From: Fistularia commersonii
Lineage: Eukaryota > Chordata > Actinopteri > Syngnathiformes > Fistulariidae
Direction: 5' to 3'
Assembly: GCA_037954325.1 (NCBI GenBank)
Contig: JBBMNZ010000003.1
Coordinates: forward strand, 5,841,965-5,905,964
Length of the DNA stretch: 64,000 nucleotides
The notes beneath the pieces are model-generated. The model was not told the DNA's origin. It saw only the letters and a list, made by a program, of their open reading frames with translations, and made no database searches. Made by a program: the position numbers and the translations under genes. This document shows, piece after piece, positions 12,201 to 22,498 of this stretch; position 1 is the first letter of the stretch; each line of letters starts with the position of its first letter.

Positions 12201-14137
12201 AAAGCTTATTATCACATTTGAATACATATACTTTTCTGTATACCATAGGTTTCCCCACTATAACAAAGATCTTAACACATACTGACCTATTAAATGCTCA
12301 CATATCCGCATTACGGCACCAACTATTGTTCAATACAGTCTGTAATTTGGACTAATTTTCACTTGCTGTTTGTCATGTGTCTGCTGGTCTCAGCTGTCAA
12401 CCAAGGCTTCCCAGCTGTGCTTCAGAAAGCAGAATCGTACGATCTGTATAGGCCACGGTTGGTGCGGATCTGCTGTTGTGAACATGTTTAATGTATCCCC
12501 GAGATTTGTTGTGATTATCATTATTATTTTTTTCTCAGTTTATTCTCAAGGTGGATGAAAGTTTAAACTAGGACGATACTTGGTGTTTTCACAGCCTCAG
12601 GCTGTGAGTTACCGTGTAATGTTAACTGTGGGTTATGCTTTGTTTTTTAAAAATGCTAACATTCAGAGGCTCTTTCATTGCAAAATAAAGCAATTTCAGT
12701 TGAAGCACTTATCTTCAATTTTAGAATACAGATAACTAGGAGCATGCTTTTACTGCAAACAACATTTCTTGTGGAAATGGTGATGTACAGAGCTGAAAAG
12801 TTCCTAACGGCTTTATCTTGGTACGCTTTCATGCGTGTTGTCGACCACTGGCTGAAAAACATATCATGTTCATGCTTTGGTTGATTAGATTTCCTGCCAC
12901 TTAAAAGCATAAAAAAAAGAAAAGAAAATAAGACAGCTACATAGCCACAAGGCACGCTGTAGGATGCGCTCACTAATGCATGAAGCTGGGTTTAAAAAAA
13001 AAAACAACAACAAAAAAAAACATGAAAAACGCAAAACTCTCCTGCTGTTCTCTCGCATCACGATCATCTTGAAATCTGCACTTTCAGCGTGACACGCGAT
13101 CGGCTGAATGTCAGCTCAGGTTGACATTGTGGAGGGAAATATTAGCAATGAGGCTGCTAACTGACAGTGGTGTTTTGCTGATCTGTTGGTTTTTAGTGTT
13201 TGTTACTGAGATGATGAAGGAATCATTTCCTGTAAACTAAAGCTTAACTGCATATATACATAAATATATCATCATAATCATCTCCCCACTGTATATCATG
13301 ATCATTTTCCTCATATATATGTACACATATATAAAGTATAAATATAAATACATACAACTTGTATATAGATACATCATCATCATAATTTTCCTCTTATATA
13401 TGCACACATTTACGTACACACACATATATATACTGCTCAAAAAAATAAAGGGAACACTTGAACAACACAATGTAACTCCAAGTCAATCACACTTCTGTGA
13501 AATCATAGTGTCCACTCAGGAAGCAACACAGTTTCATTTTGACTTGTTTTAAGGACATTACATCAAAGTTGGATCAGCCTGGAGTTTGTTTTTACACTTT
13601 AATTTTGAGTGTGATTCCTAATCAGACCTCCATGGGTTGATACAATTGATTTCCATTGATCATTTTTGTGTTATTTTGTTGTCAGCACATTCAACTGTGT
13701 AAAGAGCAAAGTATTTCATAAGAATATTTCATTCATTTAGATCTAGGATGTGTTTTTTAAGTGTTCCCTTTATTTTTTTGAGCAGTGTATATATATATGT
13801 ATAGTTGGGAAATTGACATAGTTATATACAAATAGGGATGTATATGTCTATAAATGTTTGTATGTATACATGTGTGTCTGTACTGACACCTGAGACACAC
13901 ACGCACACACACAAACAAACATATCAATCATGCTAGGATGTAAGATGCAGCCGGCAACCCAGCTGTGATTCATCATTTTCCCAGCTCACCTTTCATAGGG
14001 GAACCTTGGGGACCTGCAGTGGGAACCACTACCACACCCACGCCGGGCCCTCTGCGATACGGGAAGTTCTCGGGGCTGTACTTCTCACTGATCACCTCTA
14101 CAAAGGTACGACCTTCCCTGCGCTCGGGTGGCTCCAT
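6072..14137 (-). CDS. tbcel: tubulin-specific chaperone cofactor E-like protein (TBCEL)
   Basis: Eight coding exons, in transcript order: 14137-13990, 10676-10537, 10349-10168, 9329-9073, 7674-7548, 7145-7029, 6958-6847 and 6278-6072. Joined they give 1290 nt, 429 residues plus TGA; the human protein has 424. All phases fit, and every intron has GT/AG borders. The start is the ATG in a context that continues into the TBCEL N-terminal hallmark KYSPENFPYRRGPG. The protein has leucine-rich repeats (about 60-290) and a ubiquitin-like domain (about 345-429). TBCE itself begins with a CAP-Gly domain; there is none here, which separates TBCEL from TBCE. Known role of the family: it promotes tubulin turnover by committing tubulin to degradation, in the cytosol. 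The acidic/aromatic LRR segments such as LEDWNE and LQDWAEVRKFG agree with vertebrate TBCEL. Introns carry a Rex3 remnant, SINE pieces and a MITE. Confidence 0.95.
6355..6552. repeat. candidate interspersed repeat in tbcel intron 7
   Basis: Contains CATTCACACACCGGTGGTGG, then GCTAGCCAGGACATCGGG, then a near AAGGACACTTTGA motif. I remember this combination from a repeat dispersed in many teleost genomes, but I cannot name the family with confidence. Confidence 0.4.
6847..7674 (-). other. tbcel: tbcel coding exons 5-7 (last LRR, cap and linker)
   Basis: Exon 5 (7674-7548) encodes GLNRWEDIEKLNFFPKLEEV and the following PLLQTYTNAERR motif. Exon 6 (7145-7029) encodes LPAISLLNGSMVTDSERED and ERFFIRYYLDYPEEELPYR. 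Exon 7 (6958-6847) encodes YHCLVNKYGKLEPLAEIDL and leads into the ubiquitin-like fold. Both split codons join cleanly (CA/A and AG/A). Confidence 0.93.
9073..10676 (-). other. tbcel: tbcel coding exons 2-4 (leucine-rich repeats)
   Basis: Exon 2 (10676-10537) encodes the segment around LPSVLVLNGCG and ends after WNE at a weak donor, GTGCTG. Exon 3 (10349-10168) resumes with ISKIVSNIPNLEFLNLSSNP. Exon 4 (9329-9073) carries LEELFLCLN, LRLLHITDNSLQDW, FPSLDTLVMANNNL and LFPNLRSINLHNSG. The LxxLxLxxN spacing is that of leucine-rich repeats, and the order matches human TBCEL. Intron 3 holds a Rex3 remnant. Confidence 0.93.
9605..10080 (-). mobile_element. Rex3 (RTE-clade LINE) remnant in tbcel intron 3
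   Basis: On the minus strand it reads as Rex3 reverse transcriptase: a stretch like YKEGPRELHCTFIYLEQAYD, then ELWYRKRKSGV, with an upstream piece like NYRGMNLMSHTMKGWE in another frame. After KSGV it jumps directly to the 3' region (KEKSYGCLDRGRE) and then to the Rex3 3' end at about 9610-9640. The catalytic half of the RT is missing and frames are broken, so the copy is dead: both 5'-truncated and internally deleted. Confidence 0.85.
11300..11420 (-). mobile_element. DANA/mermaid-like SINE fragment in tbcel intron 1
   Basis: CATTCATTCATTTC and TACTGTTTATCCCAAC are followed by CCAGCTGTCATTGGGTGG. This is the 3' part of the same family as 3890-4062, in reverse orientation. Confidence 0.55.
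13433..13787. mobile_element. Tc1/mariner-type MITE in tbcel intron 1
   Basis: A 355-bp element without coding capacity. Terminal inverted repeats are CTGCTCAAAAAAATAAAGGG at the left and CCCTTTATTTTTTTGAGCAG at the right, extending inward to AACACTT/AAGTGTT. It is flanked by TA at 13431-13432 and 13788-13789. The right end has two extra bases (TG) beyond the mirrored left end, so the left border has lost CA. It inserted in a TATATA-rich tract about 200 bp from the intron donor. Confidence 0.92.
13990..14137 (-). other. tbcel: tbcel coding exon 1 (start codon)
   Basis: Encodes residues 1-49 plus one base. The exon probably begins at 14168, after a TTTTTTTCAG acceptor (AG at 14170-14169), so the ATG at 14137-14135 is preceded by 31 nt of spliced 5' UTR and at least one further upstream exon must exist. 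Donor GGTGAG at 13990-13985 splits the codon for Asp50, which is completed by the next exon (G/AC). Confidence 0.9.
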
Positions 14138-14170
14138 CGCGATGTCCCGTTGAGCCGCCTCCAGTCAGCT

Positions 14171-17100
14171 GAAAAAAAGAGGCATGCGATAAGTTGTCAG
14201 CACACGCGTGACTTACGTTTTATCAGCGCAAACCCAAAGACCTGCTGCGCTGTGTGTAACATGATACATTAGTGATCTGTTACTGGGAAGACAGACTGAA
14301 AGCCAAACTGGTTCCCTGCGGGTAATACACAAAAACCACCACCCCACAGCTGACTAACCGGGTTTACATCTGTGCAATGTTGAGGTGACATTGATGAAGA
14401 CACTGAATCCCTTGTTGCCGCTGAGGCTGCACCATCAGTATATGAGGGTGTGTGAGTGTGTGTATATGTGTGTGTGTGTAAAAGGGTGAGTCGGATGTTG
14501 CTGTAAAAGCGTTTGGGGAGGGGGGAAGGGGTGGAAGCAAACAATCCATATAGCTCATTGGATTATTCCCTAGATGGTGGAAAACAAAGGTTGGAAATGC
14601 TTTTGGTGAACGTTATGACGTCAAAACAAAGTTGACCTTCTGACCTTCTCAGTAACAATACATGTTAGTGGAAAGATGGTCTTCTAATCAATGAATACTT
14701 GAATCCTGTTGAACATAAGCGGTAATGTGACAGACTACCACCACAATCTCTCCAAAGGCTAAAACAATGATTTGTAACACCACAGTGACCTGAGAGACCA
14801 AATTTACCAGCCATTACCATACTGTCAGACCCTAATCGATCAGATTATTTAGGATACAAATGTATAAATGCCACAGAGTCAATGGTTGTGTGTCTCTATA
14901 TGTGGCCCTGTGGTAGAAGGGCAATCAATCCACGGTGAACCACGCCTCTCGCACAATGACAGCTTGGATGGGTGTCAGCTGACCTGAGTGCAGGATAAGT
15001 GATGTAGATAATGAATGAATATGAGAGGTGCTGAAGATTTCACAACAGGATTTAAAAATGCATATATTATTGGCTTCAGGAATGCATTGTAATACCGTTA
15101 ATACTTGTAGCACAACTTCCTGACGATACATACACTTTTGGTTCATACATAGAGGATGTTATGCATAAATAATGTTATTTTTAATATCAGTATTATGTCA
15201 AAACATCATGCCACTGTACAATTATTGAACAAAGTCAAACTATTTCACCATCCTTAAATTCAAATAAAGACATGAAGATGAAGAAATTTACTTGGGTGTT
15301 TCTGAAATATGTTGCCGATATGGAGATGATGTACATTTTGAAATGAACAGCCGGTTTGGCTCAGAAGGGAGGGAGTCCTGATCGAGGTGATCGATCAAGA
15401 GGATCAATCACGATGGTCAATCTCGCCACTAACTTCATTTGAGCTTTAGTTCTCCAAAGCCGTTATAGTTCACTGGGAAACAATTTCAGCTTTCTCTTTT
15501 CAACACCTTTTATGAGTCGCAAAATCGCTCTGCAAAATAAGCTATAGGTTACATAAACTACGTGTTTACAGGGAAGAAACTGATGACGAAGGAAGAAGAG
15601 ATGGGCCTTCAGCTCTTTAAAAGTAAAACACGCCGTTCCATTTAATAGTACCCTGAATTTGCTCCTCATGTACAAATATAACACAGCAGCTTCTCCTGAC
15701 CTCACTTCTCGGTTAATTTTCTCTAATTAAAACGAGTGCCTTCCTAAAACGGCTGGTGTGTCTTCTCTGCCTGCCTTCCTGCTTTCCAGTGGAACCCACT
15801 GCAGAGGAGCATTAATTATGTAGGGGTTTTACAGAAATAATAAATAAAGGAATCTTATTACAATACGATATTTGATAAAAGCTGACCGGCCCGTAATGGA
15901 GGCTATCGTGTGAAAGGATGGTCCTTCTCACTCAGTAAATATTCTGCTTTCATAATCATTTTGCGCTATAAAACACATCCTTTGGACTTTTGCAGTGTTC
16001 TGTTCGAGAAAGGATCACAATAAATTATTTGTGAAATCTCCGACGGAATAAGGTCACCGTTTCAAATGTGTGCCGATGACCTGTTTTCATGCTTTGTGCG
16101 ACCGCTATCGTTGGTCATCCCAGCTTCAAGCATAGATATTGGGATTAGTCTATTGCATCTTCAGCTAATTCATAGCCATAATCCCTTAAGTTCACGTCAG
16201 ACAAACTGTTTGTCCATATTGAGTTGGGGGTGGGGGGGTCAGGTGAGGTTATCCTTGGGCAATGGGGGGGGGGTGCCCCCTGCATCACAAAACTGGGGAA
16301 ATCGTGCTGAAACCCTACACCCTCTTTGTGAAAGTGCAATTTAGAGGTGTAAAGTACAACTTTTGGAAAATTACACCTGAAATGACAGCGGTTTTCTTCA
16401 AATCCCTGCATTTCCGTGTCTCTCTTTTTCTAGAATTCTATATCTTTTTTTTTTTTTTTTGTATTTTGCAACATAGCGTGCCTTGACTCGACTAATTCAG
16501 GATACTAAGTCAAGGATATTAATTCAAGCTAGATGGATAGATCAGCCAGGCACAGACAATAGGGTTAGCGTGTCCAGCTTCGGCATGTTAAAGGTTTTGA
16601 TATTACGCACAGCAGACATAACCAAATAATAAAAAAAGAGCTCAAAAGACAAACCAGACCATTGGGAGACTCAAGCGTGGATTTAAGGCATTTAATCTGG
16701 GAAAAGCAGTAGTGACGTGCATGACAGCAAGGCCGCCAATATGGCAGATTCAGAGCAGCGAGACACTCCATCCATGACGCCGCCACTCAGAAGTGAAGAG
16801 GTTTAACGGTCCAGGGACGACAGTCAGTACGAACAGATATGAGCCTAGTCCCACTTATAGTCAGAGGAGCAACGTCACGTAAAGCTACGCAAGAAATCTC
16901 AATAAATGTTGCTGAAAAAAATAAAAACTGACTTTAAGTCAATAGATTAATCAGAAAACAGCATCTCCAAAAACTGAGGATGATGACTTAAAATTAAAGG
17001 AAATATTATATTATGTATAATTATATAATCATATTATACTTTTATCATAATTATATAATTATAAAATTATATATAACATATATATATGTAATTTATTTTT

Positions 17101-17259
17101 ATTTGTATTTACTTTTTCTCTTTATATAGAAAAATTTAACTTCATGGTAAGAAATGGCAGCGGTATCACATTTGTTAGCTCAGCCTTAGCTCAGCACAGA
17201 AATAGCCAAAAGAAACGTCCCTGAGGTTGTTACTCTTACTTGAGTTAATAAGTTATTAC
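14171..17259 (-). other. tbcel: tbcel 5' intron, no coding exon seen
   Basis: Non-coding sequence between the start-codon exon and a probable non-coding exon at 17260-17371. It includes the SINE piece at 14925-15020, G-rich runs at 16224-16275, and a CpG/CRE-containing block near 16680-16900. No coding exon recognised. Confidence 0.5.
14925..15020 (+). mobile_element. DANA/mermaid-like SINE 3' fragment
   Basis: CGCACAATGACAGCTTGGAT is followed by GCAGGATAAGTGATGTAGAT and AATGAATGAAT. This is the 3' end of the fish SINE in forward orientation; the head is absent. Confidence 0.6.
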
Positions 17260-17371
17260 CGCTGAGTGGCTGGTCGGTTCCAGGAGACCTCCAGTAGAAA
17301 CGCTGGTCCCCTCGTTGGTCGGCTGTGAGGCTCGGCTCTGGATCGGCCGGGATCGTGCTCAGCGCATGACA
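17260..17371 (-). other. tbcel: probable non-coding 5' exon of tbcel
   Basis: A GC-rich island in AT-rich surroundings, bordered on the minus strand by acceptor TTTGCAACAG (AG at 17373-17372) and donor GTAATA (at 17259). It contains stop codons relative to the tbcel frame, so if used it is 5' UTR. This is an inference from composition and splice signals only; RNA evidence would decide. Confidence 0.4.
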
Positions 17372-19499
17372 CTGTTGCAAAGACAGGGTCAAAGGTCACT
17401 TCTTGTTTTGATTGTCAGTATTATTGAGTTGCTACAGAAAAAACAAGACATGAGGCTGACGACCTTCCCAAGCAGAGCATAAATAAGGCAAAGAGTAAAT
17501 AACGGTATACTGTTTGACCAATCTGTTGGAAATAAATGATTAACAGATAAACTAAGGAAGAATAAAACATCGTTATACAACAGTATTATCTGAATACTGT
17601 TGTAGTATTATCAAGTTTTAGCATTTTAGGAGTAACAATTCAGCAAGCATTAAAATACTCCCTTATTATCACAGATTCATTAAGAATAGTAATGCCTGAT
17701 ATCTCATTTTCAACTGTTTTTTTTTCATATATTAAAAATGACTTTTATTATGAGACAAAGCAGTACAAAGGCTTTGGTGGTGATTAACAAGGCAGGCGGT
17801 CAGGCTCTTTTCTTGGCCTCCCAGTGGCCAAAATAAAATTTGGGAGTTTAGCAGGGGTTGAGGTAATATCCAGCAAATAATTCACATTTGTAAATGGCTT
17901 AAAAAACTATTCCTACTTTTTTTTACCTGAAAATAATCAACTAATAGTTGGTATTCTGCTTTCTAACTATATACAGTAATCACAAATCCCATAGCAAGTA
18001 TATAACGCTGCACCATCTAACAATGCACTCTGTACAAGAAAAATAATGTTGTGAAAAAATTGCTTTACAATTTCACATCAAATCTACTATTAATTCTTCG
18101 TTTATAATTTATACATTGTGTTAGGAACAATTACCGGCAAAAAAGGAAAACAACAACAACAATATAATAACTGAAATCATACTTCCTGTACGTGCTTTAT
18201 ACAACATCATACAAAGCCAAACAAAGCCAAATACAAAGCCATACAAAGGAAAACAAAGCCATTAAACACACTGTAGACTACTTTAAAGATTAACACGTTT
18301 ATGACAGTGTTTTCAAATTATTTCCTAATTCTGTTGTGTAAAAGAATTATTTCTAATAGTGGAATCGGCTAATTCTCCTATGCAGCTTTTTAACATGAGG
18401 TTACAATATAAAAATTATTGTGTTAAGTAATGCAAACTATCACTTATATTTTGTGTGATGTAGGTGGAACCAAAATGCGAGAGGCAGAATTTTGGTAAAT
18501 ATTCCAAATGTCATGAGAAACTGTTGTGATAAACCAAGAGTTTCAAGTATATAGAGGATCCAAAGGATTGTTCAGAATGCAATTTTCCATTTGGCAGATA
18601 ATTGTTATAAAACTAGCACAAAGGTGGAAAATCAAACCTTTGCAATTTCTGACAAAAATTCAACAGTCACAATTTGCATCTCCTTGAGATTACTGGATTG
18701 GAATGCCGTAATATGTTTGGAGGCTAGTAAAGCTTCTGAGATTCTGCGATTCATGTCTTGAATAATATGCCGAACACCATTTCAAAAGTAGTACATTTTG
18801 ACATTTCTTCTTTTTTTTGAAAAAGTACATAACGATTTGTTTAAGAAATTATACCAAACGATTTGGCATGAAATATCCCTTAATTCGGCAATTATAGTTA
18901 ATTCAAATTAAACATCTTTACTAAGTAAGGAAATGGTATTTGGGCAATGTGGCAACAACACTTGGCGGTTTAACACCGCGTTAAGTAAATATAATGGCTA
19001 CGCCAACAATACGGACGTTGCGGATGTGAGTGGTTATTACCTTAAATATAGGTACTCTTTGATAAACAAAATAACGCCGAAATAATGCACGGTTATTATT
19101 TATTCATAACCCGCGAAGGTCAGTGGCATTTATGTTACGGCTCTGACAATAAGCTGCGTTCATTACAAAATTAAGCGACTTTCAAAGGGAGTTCGGCTCT
19201 TTCAAACAGGCACCGAAACAGCCGACCCGGAGCAAAGATTCACAATACCTTTCGCCATAGCAGGTCGGGCATGACAACAAGGTTAAAGAGTTGGATAAAA
19301 GGGATCGGATGCGTGGCGCTGACACGGAGAGCAGCCAGTGTCCACACTCGGTTTTCAGGGAGTCTGACCCCCAGCAGCAGCTCGATGGAGCACCGAGATG
19401 GATCACAGATGACTGCGGTGTAAATATCAGATAAATCTCCATCTAATGTTCTCCTGCATCCCGGAGAAGCTCATTGGTAAAGGTCGTAGATTTACATAC
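17372..19499. other. non-coding, probably tbcel first intron
   Basis: AT-rich. A small imperfect tandem of ACAAAGCCA units lies at about 18205-18262. The open frame at 19182-19442 (minus) has no support as a protein. Confidence 0.5.
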
Positions 19500-19575
19500 C
19501 TGGAATTACCTTGAATATTTACTTTGGATTTCCCTCGTTGATGAAAACAAACCAGCTGTCATTTTGCTCTTCCCT
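19500..19575 (-). other. tbcel: probable first (non-coding) exon of tbcel
   Basis: Inferred from a good donor, CAG/GTATGT (exon end 19500), lying just downstream, in the tbcel direction, of a CRE/ETS promoter-like block at 19580-19594. The transcription start is not known, so the upper limit is approximate. Confidence 0.35.
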
Positions 19576-19579
19576 GTTC

Positions 19580-19594
19580 CCGGAAGTGACGTCA
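19580..19594 (-). promoter_or_regulatory. tbcel: overlapping ETS and CRE sites, likely tbcel core promoter
   Basis: CCGGAAGT (19580-19587) overlaps a full palindromic CRE, TGACGTCA (19587-19594). ETS plus CRE sites are typical of TATA-less promoters of broadly expressed genes. Position fits the 5' end of tbcel. Confidence 0.6.
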
Positions 19595-19822
19595 TTTGTC
19601 AGTTGAAGCGATTTTCCCCGGTTCCTTATGCAAACAGCATATTTTAATGTGTGTAGGAGACATTAAAAATAACTATAACCCTCTCAGATTATAATTTTAA
19701 GTGTATAAAATTAGTATATATTCAAATATATTTTTGATCAAAACATATAATCTATTGAATATATGAAAATTATGGGACTTAGAGGCTCAGTATTGCATGT
19801 GTGCGTGTACCTGTTTGTGATT

Positions 19823-19872
<50 letters not shown>

Positions 19873-21080
19873 TAACAACAGCAGTAAAGTTCCTTCATTT
19901 ACAAACTGGGTTAATAAAGGTAGATTCTGCACATTCTGGACTTATATTGTAAAGAAAAATGTTTTTAGATGTTGTATTGAGAGAGAGGACATCCATGCAG
20001 TCACTGGTAACCCCCCTGCTCCCCAGAGCATGTTTTAACATAATAAGACAGCATTTCTTTACTGTGTTGTCAAGTAATTCAGACATAAACTGGATCAAAA
20101 GAAATATATTTTATATTATCTGTTATTTCTGCTGCCCGCCAAAATATCAAAAAACAAGCAAAAGGGGGAAAAAAAGTACTGATCAAATTGTCAGAGATGG
20201 GATGATATAAACCCAAATAGCTCAAAAACCATTGACTGTAAATGAATACATCAAATATTATTCATGTTTTAGTGTGTAGTTGACCTTTAATGTTTTGGAA
20301 TTTCTTTACATCTGAACTGAAAATTATATATGTGCAGTTTATGTCTTTGTATATATGGATGTATATGGATATATATATGGATATATATGGATATGTGCGT
20401 ATACATATATATATATTTCTCCCTAAATATTAATATTGATCATTTTAAACATGTTGTATTTAACTATTTTAAGTCTTGTTTTGGGGCTAACTCCAGACAC
20501 TTGCCTTGCCAATTCACAAATACTTTTTGTGTGTAAAAATATTCATAAATATTTTTCCTTCCCCATCATTTCAAATTGAGCACTTTTCCTTGGGCAAAGG
20601 ATTTGGAATGCAAACCTGAGATGAAGAATGTGCAAATATCAAAAATCGACGTGTTTTTTTTTTTTTTTTTTTTTTTACTGCAATGGCATGCTGAGGTCTA
20701 CACACCCTGGGCTTAAAAAGAATAAAAGCAAAGAATTATTAAATAAAACAAATGAAACAAGCAAACATGATCCTGTATGTTCCAGTTGTGGCCAAATAAC
20801 TTTTATGAAGGATACTTTTATGCATATCTGTTGCCCCCGAGTGGCGATTAAGCGTCACTTCATGTTCAAGTTGAAAACCTGTCACTTGATGTACTTCACA
20901 ATTCAAAAAGATAAAAAGAACTAGTAGTGTTTTGAGGCTTAAGTTTCAAAGTATGTATTAATGAGATTAAGTGAGGTGGTTGAATAAGACAATGCAAAAT
21001 CATCCAAAATCCACCTCAGCTTCGGCGGCAACATAAAGTCCAGTCAATAACGTGCAGTTTCTGCATTAGAAACACATTAT
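19595..21080. other. intergenic region between tbcel promoter and a2m 3' end
   Basis: About 1.5 kb of AT-rich DNA with a GT microsatellite, ATATAT runs near 20356-20415 and a T tract near 20654-20676. No gene seen. Confidence 0.7.
19825..19870. repeat. (GT)23 microsatellite
   Basis: 46 bp of pure GT dinucleotide between the two genes. Confidence 0.97.
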
Positions 21081-21086
21081 TTTATT
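21081..21086 (-). terminator. a2m: poly(A) signal of a2m
   Basis: TTTATT on the plus strand is AATAAA on the minus strand, about 190 nt beyond the a2m stop codon at 21274-21276. It is the first canonical signal downstream. Confidence 0.7.
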
Positions 21087-21273
21087 TTCAATAATGGGTT
21101 TAACTTCATACATATTGGAGTAATACAGATGCGAGTGTTTATAGCTGAACACTAATACACGTGCTGTGTGAAGGGTTATGCAGAGATCTGGAGATAGATG
21201 ATGTAAAAATGAAACGCATGCCCTTTTTAGTATGGAATCAGCACTGGGTCATAGAGCGGTCGGACCTCAACCC

Positions 21274-22498
21274 TCAGTCTGAAAAAGCAAGCAAAAAAAA
21301 ATAGTTTTTACATTTACAATCAATAAGAATTTGTTGTCTGACATATTTTTTTCCTTTCTCGCCTATGAGTGTGTTTTAGTGTTTTTTACCTGAACTGACA
21401 CTGATGATGTATTCTGTCTCATGCTTGTCAGCTGAGAGGAGAAGGAAGAAGAAAGAGATGAGATTAAGAACAATAAAGCAAAAAAAGGGGAAAAGTAATT
21501 CTTTTTTTAAATTTTCAGTCTGAAACTTGGTTGCACAGTAAGTACAGAGCATGTGACTTACTTGGCTGGTAGTAGTCGTAGATCTTGACCAATGCCGGCT
21601 TCAGTCCGCTCACTACGTGCTGCCGATCGAGCACTAATGAAAGGGGGATCCGTAGGTCCTTTGGCATCTGTTGGAAAAAGAACACACGCGGTGAACTGTG
21701 AGAAATCGGAACGGGGTCAAGTTACGTCGCATTGCCTGCTAAGTTCCTCTCACCGAATCCATGTAGATGAGGACGTGATCTTTTTCTTGTTCCACCCGGC
21801 TCACCGGGAAGGAGCCTTTGAGCTGTGAGGAAGTGGAATTAACACGGGTCAACTATGACTGTAAAAGACCGATGTGAAATATTACCACTTGTTTCTTTTG
21901 ATTGCTCACCGTTTTGATAGAAGCGGAGTCTGGAACAAATCCAGACAACAGTTTGACATCTATGATCACCATGTTTGAACGGCCATCCTTCCCTGTATAG
22001 CTGTAATGGAACCAAAATAAATAGTGATATGTGTCACACCTTTTCACAGATATCTTAATCATGAGAGAGCTGTTTTACAACAGTTTGCTGTGAACATGGG
22101 ATGCAAATTTGCTATATGGTGTCTCTGCAGGCAGCCTGTTATTCACAATCATGTGTCGCATTCGCACCACACTAGTGATTATGTTCACCAGGATTTTGTG
22201 TTGACGCGACACAAACAAAACACAATCTATCTATTAGACCAAAGTTTAAAACCCTATGCTAACCTTAATGGTTAGCATAGGGTTTGGTTAGCATGGGGTA
22301 CATGGTTAATACTGACACTTTGGGGTTCTAGAATAAACATGCTGGTGGTCAGGATATCAAAAATATGAGAACTTACAGAGCTTTTATATCCAGATGGAGT
22401 TTGTATTCTGCTGACGTGCTTAAGACGACAGCAACCTCAACTGAAACCATCAGAGTGGAAGACGTGGAAGGAGGGGGGATGTTATAGTGAAGGGCAAG
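21274..22498 (-). other. a2m: a2m exons 31-36: receptor-binding domain and stop
   Basis: Exons: 22498-22377, 22000-21910, 21822-21754, 21667-21562, 21431-21390 and 21278-21274. Hallmarks: YTGKDGRSNMVIIDVKLLSG and FVPDSASIKT, then VEQEKDHVLIYMD, then LKPALVKIYDYY. The last exon adds only one completed codon (Asp) before TGA, at 21276-21274. The protein ends SVSSD, without the C-terminal Cys of human A2M (1467); its partner Cys1352 is absent from exon 31 too. Confidence 0.9.

Noticed and set aside
6072..14137. Calling the left gene tbce
   Set aside because: No CAP-Gly domain precedes the LRRs, and the N-terminal KYSPENFPYRRGPG motif is that of TBCEL.
14006..14272. Plus-strand frame of 88 codons
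   Set aside because: Antisense to the tbcel start-codon exon.
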